A DNA stretch of 64,000 nt from Gammaproteobacteria bacterium (GTDB taxonomy: Bacteria > Pseudomonadota > Gammaproteobacteria > Ga0077536). The stretch spans positions 186,001 through 250,000 of the forward strand of contig JAJFJQ010000073.1 in the NCBI GenBank assembly GCA_021773835.1, written 5' to 3'. The position numbers were made by a program, and so were the translations under genes. The stretch's first letter is position 1; each line of letters begins with the position of its first letter. Below the pieces are notes generated by a model that had not been told where the DNA came from, did not search any database, and worked only from the letters and a program-made list of their open reading frames with translations. Shown piece by piece: positions 51,185 to 60,700 of the stretch.

Positions 51185-53296
51185 ATGAAAAATTGCAAAG
51201 TTTTGCTAGTCGAAGATATTGAATCCGAAGCAAAACTCGTGATGAAGCATTTAAAGCGGGTTAGTGGTTGGCGATTTTCTGTCGACCATTGCGACCGGCT
51301 TGGCGCCGGCGTGCAGCGCGCCATTGAGCAACATTACGATGTCATCTTGCTCGATTTAAATTTGCCCGACTGCGCCGGAATCGAAGTTTGCCAACGAATG
51401 CACAAAGCCGTGCCGCATACACCAGTCGTCGTATTGACCAATCAAAACAGTGACGAACTCGGCACCAAGGCGATGCGCGAAGGTGCGCAGGACTATTTGA
51501 TTAAGCGGGAAGTGGATGGGCCGACATTGGGTCGGGCGATCCGTTACGCGATCGAACGCGGACAAACGGAGGAAGCCTTAAGGGAGAGTGAGCAACGATA
51601 TTCACTGGCCGTCTCGGGTGCCAATGATGGTATTTGGGATTGGAGTTTGACCGACAATCGCGTGCATTTTTCGGCTCGCTGGAAGGCTATCCTTGGGTAC
51701 TCGGAAAGAGAGATTGCGGACCGCATCGAAGAATGGTTTGAGCGTATTGATACGCGCGACAGGGAACTATTTGACGAGGCCTTGAATCATCACTTAGAGG
51801 ATGACTCTAGCCATTTTGAGTGTGAGTATCGTGTCATCGCGCGCGGTGACGAGGTCCGTTGGGTGCTTAGCCGTGGATTGGCGGTCCGTGACGATGGTGG
51901 GCAACCGCTGCGTATTGCTGGGTCGATGACGGACATTACGAGGCGCAAACAAACCGAAGCCCGTCTGTTGCACGATGCGATGCACGACGCGCTGACTGGA
52001 TTGCCGAATCGTAATTTATTTATCGATCGGCTAGAGCTGGCGCTTAGGCGCTTTCGGCGCGACTCAGGTCGTTTGTTTGCCGTGCTTTTTTTCGATCTCG
52101 ATCGGTTTAAACATATCAACGACAGCCTCGGCCATGCCGTCGGCGATGAACTACTGGCACAAATAGCAGGGCGTTTGAATAGTTGCTTGCGACCAGGCGA
52201 TACGCTGGCTCGTTTAGGGGGCGATGAGTTTGGGATCGTTCTTAACGACATCGACGGTCCAACCGACGCGATCTATGTCGTGGAGCGACTGCAAGAAGCC
52301 TTGGCTGAGGAGGTGGAAATCGAAACCCATTCGGTGTACACCTCGGCAAGCATCGGCATTGCAATATGTTCCGAACTTTATCGAACCTCAGATGAAATAG
52401 TCCGTGACGCAGATATCGCCATGTATCGAGCGAAAAATTCCGGGCACGCGACTTATGCGGTATTCGACACCTCGATGCATGACCAGGCGATGTTGCAGCA
52501 TCGCATGGAAACGGACTTGCGGCGTGCGCTCGAACGTGGGGAATTCGATATCTTTTATCAACCGATCATCGCAATGGATTCAGAACGCATTCAGGGTTTT
52601 GAGGCATTGCTACGCTGGCAACACCCATCGCGCGGGTTAATTATGCCGGATGATTTTATTGGACTCGTTGAAGAGACTACCCTAGTCATACCGATCGGCT
52701 GGTGGGTAATCGAACGGGCATGCCATCAGCTAGCAACATGGCAACGCTTATTTCCTCTGGATCCGCCCCTGGCGATGAGCGTCAATGTCTCCGGCAAGCT
52801 GTTTTTTACCGACGATATGGCGAAACGCCTAGCGGCCTTGCTCGAGGATTGCAACATACCGCGCAATAGTTTCCGTTTGGAAATTACCGAACGGGTCGTC
52901 ATGGACCATGAAGATCTCGTACTGAATGCACTATCTGATCTTCGAGACATTGGGGTCGAGCTGCATATCGATGACTTTGGCACGGGCTATTCATCATTGA
53001 GCTATCTGCAACGATTCAAATACGACTCATTGAAAATTGATCGCTCGTTTGTCTCAACGATGAGCGAGAAGGTCGACAGCAGTGCCATCGTCGAAGCAAT
53101 TATTAAGCTTGGGTCGACCCTGGGTATGAAGGTGATTGCGGAAGGCGTTGAGACCCAAGAGCAGGTGAGTCGACTGCGTGCGATGAAATGTCCTGAGGCC
53201 CAGGGGTTTTGGTTCTCGCAACCCCTACATCACGATGCCGTCAATGACTTCTTGCAGGCCGACGCGGTTAGCGTACTTCAAGGTAAAGCGCATTAG
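51185..53296 (+). CDS. REC-PAS-GGDEF-EAL cyclic di-GMP protein
   Basis: A 703-residue cytosolic protein: receiver domain (1-120, Asp57 in LLDLNLPD, Lys107 in DYLIKRE), PAS with PAC (about 133-257), GGDEF (about 265-430) and EAL (about 440-690). The cyclase signature is RLGGDEFGI (GGDEF at 345-349) with an I-site RPGD five residues before it. The phosphodiesterase signature EALLRW (473-478) is followed by EITERVV and IDDFGTGYSSLSYL and LKIDRSFV. Both active sites look complete, so either activity or a switch is possible. It is five bases after the kinase gene, which should phosphorylate Asp57. PilZ-type proteins at 28-29 kb are possible receptors. Confidence 0.95.
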   Translation: MKNCKVLLVEDIESEAKLVMKHLKRVSGWRFSVDHCDRLGAGVQRAIEQHYDVILLDLNLPDCAGIEVCQRMHKAVPHTPVVVLTNQNSDELGTKAMREGAQDYLIKREVDGPTLGRAIRYAIERGQTEEALRESEQRYSLAVSGANDGIWDWSLTDNRVHFSARWKAILGYSEREIADRIEEWFERIDTRDRELFDEALNHHLEDDSSHFECEYRVIARGDEVRWVLSRGLAVRDDGGQPLRIAGSMTDITRRKQTEARLLHDAMHDALTGLPNRNLFIDRLELALRRFRRDSGRLFAVLFFDLDRFKHINDSLGHAVGDELLAQIAGRLNSCLRPGDTLARLGGDEFGIVLNDIDGPTDAIYVVERLQEALAEEVEIETHSVYTSASIGIAICSELYRTSDEIVRDADIAMYRAKNSGHATYAVFDTSMHDQAMLQHRMETDLRRALERGEFDIFYQPIIAMDSERIQGFEALLRWQHPSRGLIMPDDFIGLVEETTLVIPIGWWVIERACHQLATWQRLFPLDPPLAMSVNVSGKLFFTDDMAKRLAALLEDCNIPRNSFRLEITERVVMDHEDLVLNALSDLRDIGVELHIDDFGTGYSSLSYLQRFKYDSLKIDRSFVSTMSEKVDSSAIVEAIIKLGSTLGMKVIAEGVETQEQVSRLRAMKCPEAQGFWFSQPLHHDAVNDFLQADAVSVLQGKAH

Positions 53297-53341
53297 CTTC
53301 GCGTGCTAGATAAGGGGCCGACGGTGCGCTAGGTTATTGTG

Positions 53342-54220
53342 ATGCGCCTAGTCTACTATCCCATCGCGATCGCCCTGGCAATTTTTGCTATCTCGTATTC
53401 GGTAGACGCAACGCGACTAACGAGAATAGCGAGTGCTCAGCTCGACATGGATCACGCAACTGACCTGGCTTGGAAATCCATTGTTGAAACGCTAACGTTT
53501 TCGCTTTATTCGGGCGCGAGCGAAACAAAAAGTAGAGTGTCTGATTTGTATCTAGAGGCCGCGCGTCGACAAGTGCTGGCGGAACGGTGCAGCCTCGCCT
53601 TTGCAATAATCGGTCTAATTTATTTATCCCTTCGTTATATGCGAGCCCCACGGGACGATAGTTCATCCAAGCTACAAGTCACATCCGACTTACTTGGAAT
53701 TGGTGTTATATGTCTTGTCGTAGGCTTACTGGCACCGATATTGATCCTCAAAGCGTACACCAGCCTGCCCGTGGTTGGGGAAGTTGTACTGAAGTTCGAG
53801 GCAAAGAGTGTGATCACGACAATCGGAAGCTTAGCAAAGGCGAACAATTATTTTATTGCATTGCTGATAGCCGGCTTTAGCGTCATTACGCCGTTGATCA
53901 AAATCATCATCGCTATTCTTGTAGTCCAACGGCGATGGCCTCGCTGGCACATGCATGGTCTTAATTTTATAAAAGCCATCGGGAAGTGGTCGATGGCCGA
54001 TGTATTTGTAGTGGCGGTTTTGGTTGCGTACTTTGCCGCAAGCGGAGATGAATTCAGCGAAGCGGATATTGGTTTAGGCCTATATTACTTTACAGCGTAT
54101 TGCTTTCTATCTCAATTTGCTACGCATAGATTAATGCAGACGTTTGGGGACGAAATTGCTAGCGCAACTGAGTCGTACGCTCCAGTCGAACCCGAACTTC
54201 GCTCGGATCGCAAAAAGTGA
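53342..54220 (+). CDS. PqiA-like inner-membrane protein
   Basis: A 292-residue membrane protein with an N-terminal helix, an extracytoplasmic segment to about residue 75, and four or five further transmembrane helices. The later part contains LLAPILILKAYTSLPVVGEVVL and FSVITPLIKIIIAI, then AIGKWSMADVFVVAVLVAYFAAS, the conserved segment of paraquat-inducible protein A. PqiA domains work with MCE proteins in lipid transport across the envelope, but no MCE (PqiB) gene is here. The fit of the N-terminal half to PqiA is weak. It is 45 bases after the GGDEF-EAL gene. Confidence 0.75.
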   Translation: MRLVYYPIAIALAIFAISYSVDATRLTRIASAQLDMDHATDLAWKSIVETLTFSLYSGASETKSRVSDLYLEAARRQVLAERCSLAFAIIGLIYLSLRYMRAPRDDSSSKLQVTSDLLGIGVICLVVGLLAPILILKAYTSLPVVGEVVLKFEAKSVITTIGSLAKANNYFIALLIAGFSVITPLIKIIIAILVVQRRWPRWHMHGLNFIKAIGKWSMADVFVVAVLVAYFAASGDEFSEADIGLGLYYFTAYCFLSQFATHRLMQTFGDEIASATESYAPVEPELRSDRKK

Positions 54221-54302
54221 ACTTCAGTATCACTTGAGAAATGAATTAGAGCAGGGCGTGGCGGAGATCCCGTTTCCTGACGTTCGCGGGATATTTCGAA
54301 GA

Positions 54303-55268
54303 TTATTGTAGGACGAATCGCCCGAAGGCACGGGTGCCATCCCCCGTTCGGATCAGCCCCACAATTTCCTGCGAGTCGGCGTCAATGACACTTATGCTGC
54401 CACTTAGCGAATTGATGACGTAGAGTTGCCGATGCGAGTCGATGAAATCGATACCTTGAGGCCCATGCCCGACGGCAACCTGTGTTAGCTCGCGACGCTT
54501 TTTTAGATCGAGTATCGACACCGTATTATCGTCACGGTTCGTTACAAATAAGTAATTTAGTACTGGGTCGTGAGCAATGGCGTAGGGTGCGTTGCCGACC
54601 GGTATTCTAAATATCTCACGGCCAAGGGAGATATTGATTACAGTAACGTCGTTGCTGTGCAGATTCGCAACGAAACCGAGAGAACCGTCGGCCGATATCG
54701 TAACTCCAACGGGTCCCTTGCCAACGGGGATCGTTGTCAGTAATCGTTGCATAGGAATGGCGAACAACATGACATTGTTGTCTCCATGATTCGTGACAAG
54801 CAATCGGGTCGCTTTAGAATTAATCGCTAGACCGGTAGGTGACGTGCCAACGATTAGTTTGGATGTACGTTTTCCCGAATCGATGTCGATCGACATTACG
54901 GTGCGCCCATCCTGGTCTGCGACGTAGATTCGATCACGTTTGGGGTCTGCTACGATGCCGAATGGGCGCTGACCCGCTGCTATAGTGGCCGTAACTTCAA
55001 GTCGCCTAGTGTCAAAAACAGAAATATTGCTGCTTTCGGTATTTGCGAAGTAGACGTAGCGTCGATGTCGGCCGATTGCTACGCCGGCCGGGGTCGTGCC
55101 AACTGCCATCGTTGTTAGAATGGCGCGGCTTGGGACGTCCAATACGCTAACGCTATCTGTAGTATGGTTGGTGACGAATGCAAAGGGCGCAGCGCGCGGA
55201 GCCGCGATTATGCTGGCGAACGCAAACATAAGGCCCACTCTGATCAGCGCAAAGCGACCTCTTCTCAC
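54303..55268 (-). CDS. Exported YncE-like beta-propeller (YVTN repeats)
   Basis: A 321-residue exported protein: a signal peptide (RFALIRVGLMFAFASIIAAPRAAP) followed by about seven repeats of some 42 residues. Each contains a strand such as FAFVTNHTTDSVSVLDV, YVYFANTESSNISVFDT or YLFVTNRDDNTVSILDL, then VAVGHGPQGI-like turns. This is the YVTN/YncE seven-bladed propeller pattern, a periplasmic binding or scaffolding fold; PQQ-associated redox systems often contain one. The start is GTG, eight bases from the stop of the SRPBCC gene, so the two are an operon. The ligand is unknown. Confidence 0.88.
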   Translation of the reverse strand: MRRGRFALIRVGLMFAFASIIAAPRAAPFAFVTNHTTDSVSVLDVPSRAILTTMAVGTTPAGVAIGRHRRYVYFANTESSNISVFDTRRLEVTATIAAGQRPFGIVADPKRDRIYVADQDGRTVMSIDIDSGKRTSKLIVGTSPTGLAINSKATRLLVTNHGDNNVMLFAIPMQRLLTTIPVGKGPVGVTISADGSLGFVANLHSNDVTVINISLGREIFRIPVGNAPYAIAHDPVLNYLFVTNRDDNTVSILDLKKRRELTQVAVGHGPQGIDFIDSHRQLYVINSLSGSISVIDADSQEIVGLIRTGDGTRAFGRFVLQ

Positions 55269-55275
55269 GATTCTA

Positions 55276-55836
55276 TTATTCGATTAAATCCTTGATGCCC
55301 TCAAGACCGGACTCGTATATGCCGGTAACCGATTGTAGCGCCGCCTCATCATTAAAATCGGTTGGCGGGTCCTTATCTTGGTGTGCAGTTTGAAACTCGC
55401 CACGCCAGACAACGTTGGTTGTATCGTCACCGTTATCGATCACTGTAAAGATTGCTGAATAATTACTAACCGGCACAACGCTGTTATCGGTCTTAGTGAT
55501 CGCATATTGGTAGCTCATTTGGTCAAACTCAAAACGTTGCAATTCTTCGTGGATTTCCGGTCCGCCGTTGCCTCCAATGGTCAACACGCGGGTTGCTCCT
55601 GGTGTGTTGCCGCCGCGACCATCGCAATTAACGACGGCAGGGTGCCATTCAGCAATTGCACAGAAATCAGAAACCAGGTCCCACACCATAGCGGCAGGGG
55701 CATTGACCGTGATTTCCTTCTGTACTTGTTGGCGCGGCACATCTTCGGCGATGAGCAGCGTCGGGATGAGGACAAGCAAGGCCGCTACAGGGAACCTATG
55801 TAATAGCGAAATCGTATTTCGAGAGACAACTGTCAT
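55276..55836 (-). CDS. Exported SRPBCC (MxaD-like) protein
   Basis: A 186-residue protein with a signal peptide (RFPVAALLVLIPTLLIAED) and an SRPBCC/polyketide cyclase-like fold: EITVNAPAAMVWDLVSDFCAIAEWHPAVVNCDGRG in the first part, then paired strands (YQYAITKTDNSVVPVSNYSAIFTV, TTNVVWRGEFQ) and a long C-terminal helix. The periplasmic location and pairing with a YncE propeller resemble MxaD-type accessory proteins of PQQ dehydrogenase systems, but no dehydrogenase gene is present. GGGAG about ten bases upstream precedes the ATG. The partner gene follows after seven bases. Confidence 0.85.
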   Translation of the reverse strand: MTVVSRNTISLLHRFPVAALLVLIPTLLIAEDVPRQQVQKEITVNAPAAMVWDLVSDFCAIAEWHPAVVNCDGRGGNTPGATRVLTIGGNGGPEIHEELQRFEFDQMSYQYAITKTDNSVVPVSNYSAIFTVIDNGDDTTNVVWRGEFQTAHQDKDPPTDFNDEAALQSVTGIYESGLEGIKDLIE

Positions 55837-56062
55837 CCTCTTTTTACTCCCTGGGCTGCGTGGCCGTTATGTTAATCTTTATGAATTGTAGCGGCCACTG
55901 GCCGTTGTTTGGAATATTTCTGGCACTAATACGTAGCGCCTTGGAAAATAATTGCGAGTAGAATCGATTGCGTCGTTGCCATAGCGTTGTATGTGTCAAC
56001 GGAATGGCCCTGCGTTATCCCGCGTTCTGGTTTCGTTTGAATTCTTGGGCTGTAGGTCACCG

Positions 56063-56566
56063 ATGAGAGCTAGCAGTACTTATAGAAGTTCTGGACGAGC
56101 ACGTATTGTGTACCGAATATCCTTGTGCATCACATTGCTCGTAGGGATGGTGACGGGTGCGCAAATCGCGACGGCCGACGAGGTCATCATATTGCGTGAC
56201 GACGCTGTCACGGTTCGGTTAGAGCTTGAAATGGCGCGCGATCCTGTTGCACTGAAAGAAGGATTGATGTGGCGTAAATCGTTAGCGCGTCATAACGGCA
56301 TGATTTTCGACTTTGGACGTTCTCGGATCGTTAATATGTGGATGAAGAACACTTTTATCCCGCTTGACATGTTGTTCGTAACCGAGTCGGGAAGGGTAGT
56401 TCAGATTGAGGAAAACCTGAAACCGCACTCATTAGAGACCGTCACCTCGATCGTCCCGGTGCGCTACGTTATCGAGCTAAATGCGAACGAAGCTCGACGA
56501 TTAGCACTCGATATTGACGATCGCGTATTGCTGGATATCGCCCGGCAGCAGAGCGGTGGCCCTTAG
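56063..56566 (+). CDS. DUF192 family exported protein
   Basis: A 167-residue protein with an N-terminal signal sequence or anchor (RISLCITLLVGMVTGAQIATA) and a DUF192 domain: LKEGLMWRKSLARHNGMIFDF, then MWMKNTFIPLDMLFV, EENLKPHS and YVIELNANEARRL, all typical. The function of DUF192 is not established. ATG 56063 is chosen because the signal sequence follows it directly; the frame continues upstream to 55991. It is convergent with the IalB gene. Confidence 0.9.
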   Translation: MRASSTYRSSGRARIVYRISLCITLLVGMVTGAQIATADEVIILRDDAVTVRLELEMARDPVALKEGLMWRKSLARHNGMIFDFGRSRIVNMWMKNTFIPLDMLFVTESGRVVQIEENLKPHSLETVTSIVPVRYVIELNANEARRLALDIDDRVLLDIARQQSGGP

Positions 56567-56585
56567 CTTTTCGAGAGCCCCGGGG

Positions 56586-57119
56586 TCATGGCGTGGAGGT
56601 TGGCGGTTTATCGTGAGCCAATGCCGCTAACCCTTCCTCAATGCCTTTCAAGGACAACGGAACGTCTATCGGTTGTCGCTTCGCATCGTAGAATGTGATC
56701 GAGAGCTGCTCGCCACGGATCAACTTCTGCAGGAGTTCTGCGCCAAGTTTAACGCCGGCTCTACAACCGTTGGGCTCGCATCGCTCTACTGCGATACGCG
56801 TCGGTTCGAGATCGTCTACCTTCAAAGTTGTCCCTGGCGGTAGCGAGATACCAAGTGGCAAACTGATAAGTGCGATCGGCTCTGGGGCTTCGGCAACATA
56901 TCCAACTGCGATTTGTAGCACGCGCTGGCCGCCTTCGCGTAACACTAAATTTTGGATCAGGAAGCAACCTTGACGACCATTTTCTGCATCGGTTTCACAG
57001 TTCACTAACCAGTTTCCGAAGGCGTCCCCATTGGTGGGTTGTGCGGGAGCTGCCGCAGATGACAATAAAGCGAAAACGAATATTAGCTGGATGAGTAATG
57101 ATTGGGTGCTGGAATGCAT
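56586..57119 (-). CDS. IalB-family (invasion-associated locus B) periplasmic protein
   Basis: A 177-residue exported protein with a signal peptide (LLIQLIFVFALLSSAAAPAQ). The IalB pattern follows: GDAFGNWLVNCE, a cysteine pair in NGRQGCFLIQN, ISLPLGISLPPGTTLKVDD, and VERCEPNGCRAGVKL with two more cysteines, which presumably form disulfides. IalB proteins were named from Bartonella but occur widely in non-pathogens; the role is unknown. Nothing here suggests pathogenicity. Convergent with DUF192, 57 bases from the TrmO-like gene. Confidence 0.9.
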   Translation of the reverse strand: MHSSTQSLLIQLIFVFALLSSAAAPAQPTNGDAFGNWLVNCETDAENGRQGCFLIQNLVLREGGQRVLQIAVGYVAEAPEPIALISLPLGISLPPGTTLKVDDLEPTRIAVERCEPNGCRAGVKLGAELLQKLIRGEQLSITFYDAKRQPIDVPLSLKGIEEGLAALAHDKPPTSTP

Positions 57120-57175
57120 TAGCGATACATATCACCAAAGACTAGATGGCGCCAATACTCTACCCGAGATAGTAA

Positions 57176-57658
57176 TTAACCGCTAGCTTTCGTGTCTGCG
57201 GTACGGGCCGCGGTGCGCTCGTCGAACCATTGGGGGACCTTGATATCAGTGACGACATCGTATCGATCATACGGCTTGATATCGATGATTGGGGTGCCGT
57301 GATATGCGTCCATCCGACGTACCGTCAACCGGTGTGCGTCACGTTTGATTAGTTCAGCGACTGCGAGTCCAATTGGATTCGGATGCCCGCGCCCACGTGA
57401 CGCGAGGACACCGGTTAGCGGTAGGTTTGTGTCGCCGCGTGGATAGACGGTTTGATTTGACGAACGTTCTACACGATGCATCCAAAACATTACGATTATG
57501 TGCGAATACGATTCGATACCCATCAATCCGTCTGCGAATTCTTCGAAAACGTGAATTTCAGAAACCATCGTACGGCGTTGGCGGGCAACGTCGCCGTCGG
57601 CGACGCTCGTCTCGACGATCCCGATCGGTCGAAATTCGAACATTTGTTCGTTGCGCAT
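57176..57658 (-). CDS. trmO: TrmO-like tRNA methyltransferase (TsaA/YaeB family)
   Basis: A 160-residue protein of the UPF0066/TrmO family, beta-barrel SAM enzymes that N6-methylate t6A37 of tRNA. Visible are FRPIGIVETSV at the start, SYSHIIVMFWMHR, LASRGRGHPNPIGLAVAEL (about 80-98) and AYHGTPIIDIKPYDRYD (about 114-130). E. coli TrmO has an extra C-terminal domain and is longer (about 235 residues); this is the short form, whose tRNA target is not proven. AGGA ten bases upstream supports ATG 57658. It is divergent from lhr. Confidence 0.85.
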   Translation of the reverse strand: MRNEQMFEFRPIGIVETSVADGDVARQRRTMVSEIHVFEEFADGLMGIESYSHIIVMFWMHRVERSSNQTVYPRGDTNLPLTGVLASRGRGHPNPIGLAVAELIKRDAHRLTVRRMDAYHGTPIIDIKPYDRYDVVTDIKVPQWFDERTAARTADTKASG

Positions 57659-57767
57659 TGAAATTCTTCCTGCTAGTTGGCTTTCGACATTGTTGCAACA
57701 CACCCGCAAGCTGTGCGCGGTGCACTAGCGTAGCGTTTTGCGACTGAAAACGTTAATCTCATAGCTT

Positions 57768-60700
57768 ATGGCCGCCGCTCATTTTCATCCAGTAGTAGAG
57801 AGATGGTTGGGGCAGGCGTTCGATGCACCGACACCGTGTCAGCAGCGGGCATGGCCCGCGATTCAGGCCGGACAACACACCCTAGTAGCAGCTCCCACCG
57901 GGTCCGGTAAAACGCTGGCGGCGTTCCTCACCGCGATTGATGATCTCGTGCGTCATTCGGTCGACGGCACGCTTGATGATTCGACCGCGGTACTCTACGT
58001 ATCCCCGCTCAAGGCCTTAAGTAATGATATTGAACGGAACTTAAATATTCCGCTGCAGATGATGCACGCAGATTTGGACGCAAGCGGGATTGACTACACG
58101 CCAGTTCGCGCGGCGGTTCGAACCGGCGATACGCCGCAAGTTGCGCGGGCTGCGATGCGGCGGCGGCCGCCGCATATCTTGGTAACAACTCCAGAATCAC
58201 TTTACATATTGCTCACTAGTGAAAGTGGACGCGAAATGCTTGGTACCGTACGTACCGTTATCGTTGATGAAATTCACGCGCTTGCCGGCAATAAACGCGG
58301 GGCGCATCTGAGCCTCAGCCTAGAGCGATTGGACGCCTTAAACTCCAGCCCGGTGCTGCGAGTCGGCCTATCGGCGACGCAGAGGCCGATCCATGAAATC
58401 GCGCGCTTTTTACTCGGGACCAGCAAGCTCGATGTTAATGGCGACCCAGATTGCACAATTGTTGACGAGGGGCACGTGCGCGATCGGGACCTTGCCTTGG
58501 AGCTACCTGGTGCACCCTTGGAGGCGGTGATATCCGGTGATGCGGCGGCAGAGAACTATGACCGGATCGCAGAGTTGATCAGGCAGCACAAGACGACGCT
58601 CGTCTTCGTCAATACACGGCGTCTGGCTGAGCGTGTCGCTCGTGCGCTTAGTGAGCGCGTCGGTGAAGAATTTGTCACGTCTCATCACGGGAGTATGGCT
58701 AAGGAACGACGACTCGATGCTGAGCAGCGTCTGAAAAACGGCGATCTTAAGGCTCTTGTCGCGACTGCCTCGCTTGAGCTTGGCATCGATATCGGAGATG
58801 TAGACCTTGTTTGCCAGTTAGGATCAACCCGATCGCTTGCAATGTTTCTACAGCGAGTCGGTAGATCGGGACACTCGCTAGGCGGAGTCGCAAAAGGACG
58901 ATTATTTCCACAGACGCGAGACCAGTTGATCGAATGCGCGGCGCTACTTGACATGACGCGTCGCGGCGAACTCGACCAGATCGAGATCCGCATCGCACCG
59001 TTGGACGTCCTCGCGCAACAAATCGTTGCCGAGGTCGCGAGTCGTGAATGGCGCGTCGACGAATTATATGCCTTGTGTACCAAGGCCTACGGTTTTCGCG
59101 ATCTAGCGCGGGCTAAATTCGATCAGGTCATCCAAATGCTAGCCGACGGCTATAGTTTCGCACGGGGGCGGCGTAGTGCTTACCTACACTGGGATGCTGT
59201 TAACGGTGTTGTACGCGGCCGCCGTGGTGCACGCTTAACCGCGGTGACTTGTGGTGGGGCAATCCCAGACAACGCCGACTACGACGTCATCGTTGAGCCA
59301 AGTGGACAATTCGTCGGTACCGTCAACGAAGACTTTGCGATTGAAAGCCTCCCAGGCAACGTATTCCAACTGGGAAATACCTCATGGCGCGTTCTCAAAG
59401 TCGATCCCGCGGCTTTGCGCGTGGCCGATGCCGCCGGCGAACCGCCAAATATGCCTTTTTGGCTCGGAGAAGCTCCAGCACGTAGCGCCGAGCTTTCGTT
59501 CGCGGTGTCACGGATCCGCGACACGTTTCGCGAAATCGCCGAGCGCGACAGCGATGATCCTCGAGCATCGATTATTCCTTGGCTAGCGAACGATATTGGG
59601 GTTGGCGAGAACGCTGCTAATCAACTCTATGATTATTTAATGAGTGGATTACGCGCGCTTGGTGCAATGCCGACGCAAAACGTGCTGGTAATGGAGCGTT
59701 TCTTCGATGAGTCGGGCGGTATGCAACTTGTGATCCACTCGCCCTTTGGCTCTGCGGTCAACCGTGCTTGGGGATTGGCGTTGCGTAAACGATTCTGCCG
59801 CACCTTTAATTTTGAGCTGCAAGCCGCCGCAATTGAAGACGCTATCGTTATATCGCTTGGCGCGGTGCATAGTTTTCCGCTGGAGGAAGTCTGGCGTTAT
59901 CTACATCCAGATTCTGTTCGTGATGTGTTGACTCAGGCGGTCCTCGACGTGCCGATGTTTACGATCCGGTGGCGTTGGGTGGCCGGTTGCGCGTTGGCCC
60001 TGCCTCGGTTTCGTGCTGGTAAGAAGGTACCACCGCGGCTACAACGAATGAACTCGGAGGATCTGGCCGCACTATTGTTTCCAGATCAGCTTGCTTGCGC
60101 TGAAAACTTGCACGGTCGACGGGATATCCCGGACCACCCGTTGGTGGAGCAGGCGCTCAGTGATTGCCTTACCGAGGCGATGGATATTGATCGGCTTGAA
60201 AAACTGTTAGTTGAAATCGCTGGTGGCAAAAAGCAACTTGTTCAACGTGATTTAACCGAACCGTCGCCCTTTGCGCACGAAATTCTGAATGCGAACCCGT
60301 ACGCCTTCCTCGATGACGCACCACTTGAAGAACGGCGGACACAGGCCGTACAAAGCCGAAGATGGTTAGACCCCGACACCGCGACAGATCTTGGCGCACT
60401 CGACGTTGCTGCAATTGAGCGGGTCGTCAACGAGGTATTGCCGGTTGCCGGCAATCTCGATGAATTTCACGAAGCGCTGATGTTAATGGGTGCGGTCAGT
60501 ACGGACGAGGCTGACCAACTTGGTGCGAACACCTGGAAGAATTGGTTTGACGAATTGCAAAGCGAAGGACGCGCTATTCGCCTCGACCGCGACCAAGCGT
60601 TACCGTCGCTTATCGTCGCCAGTGAGCGTTATGCCCAATTGCAAGCGTTGTGGCCCGATGCGCTTGTAACGCCCAAATTAAATGACGGTATGGTCGAACT

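Noticed and set aside
56586-57119. Virulence factor (IalB)
   Set aside because: IalB proteins are widespread in environmental bacteria and no other invasion gene is nearby.
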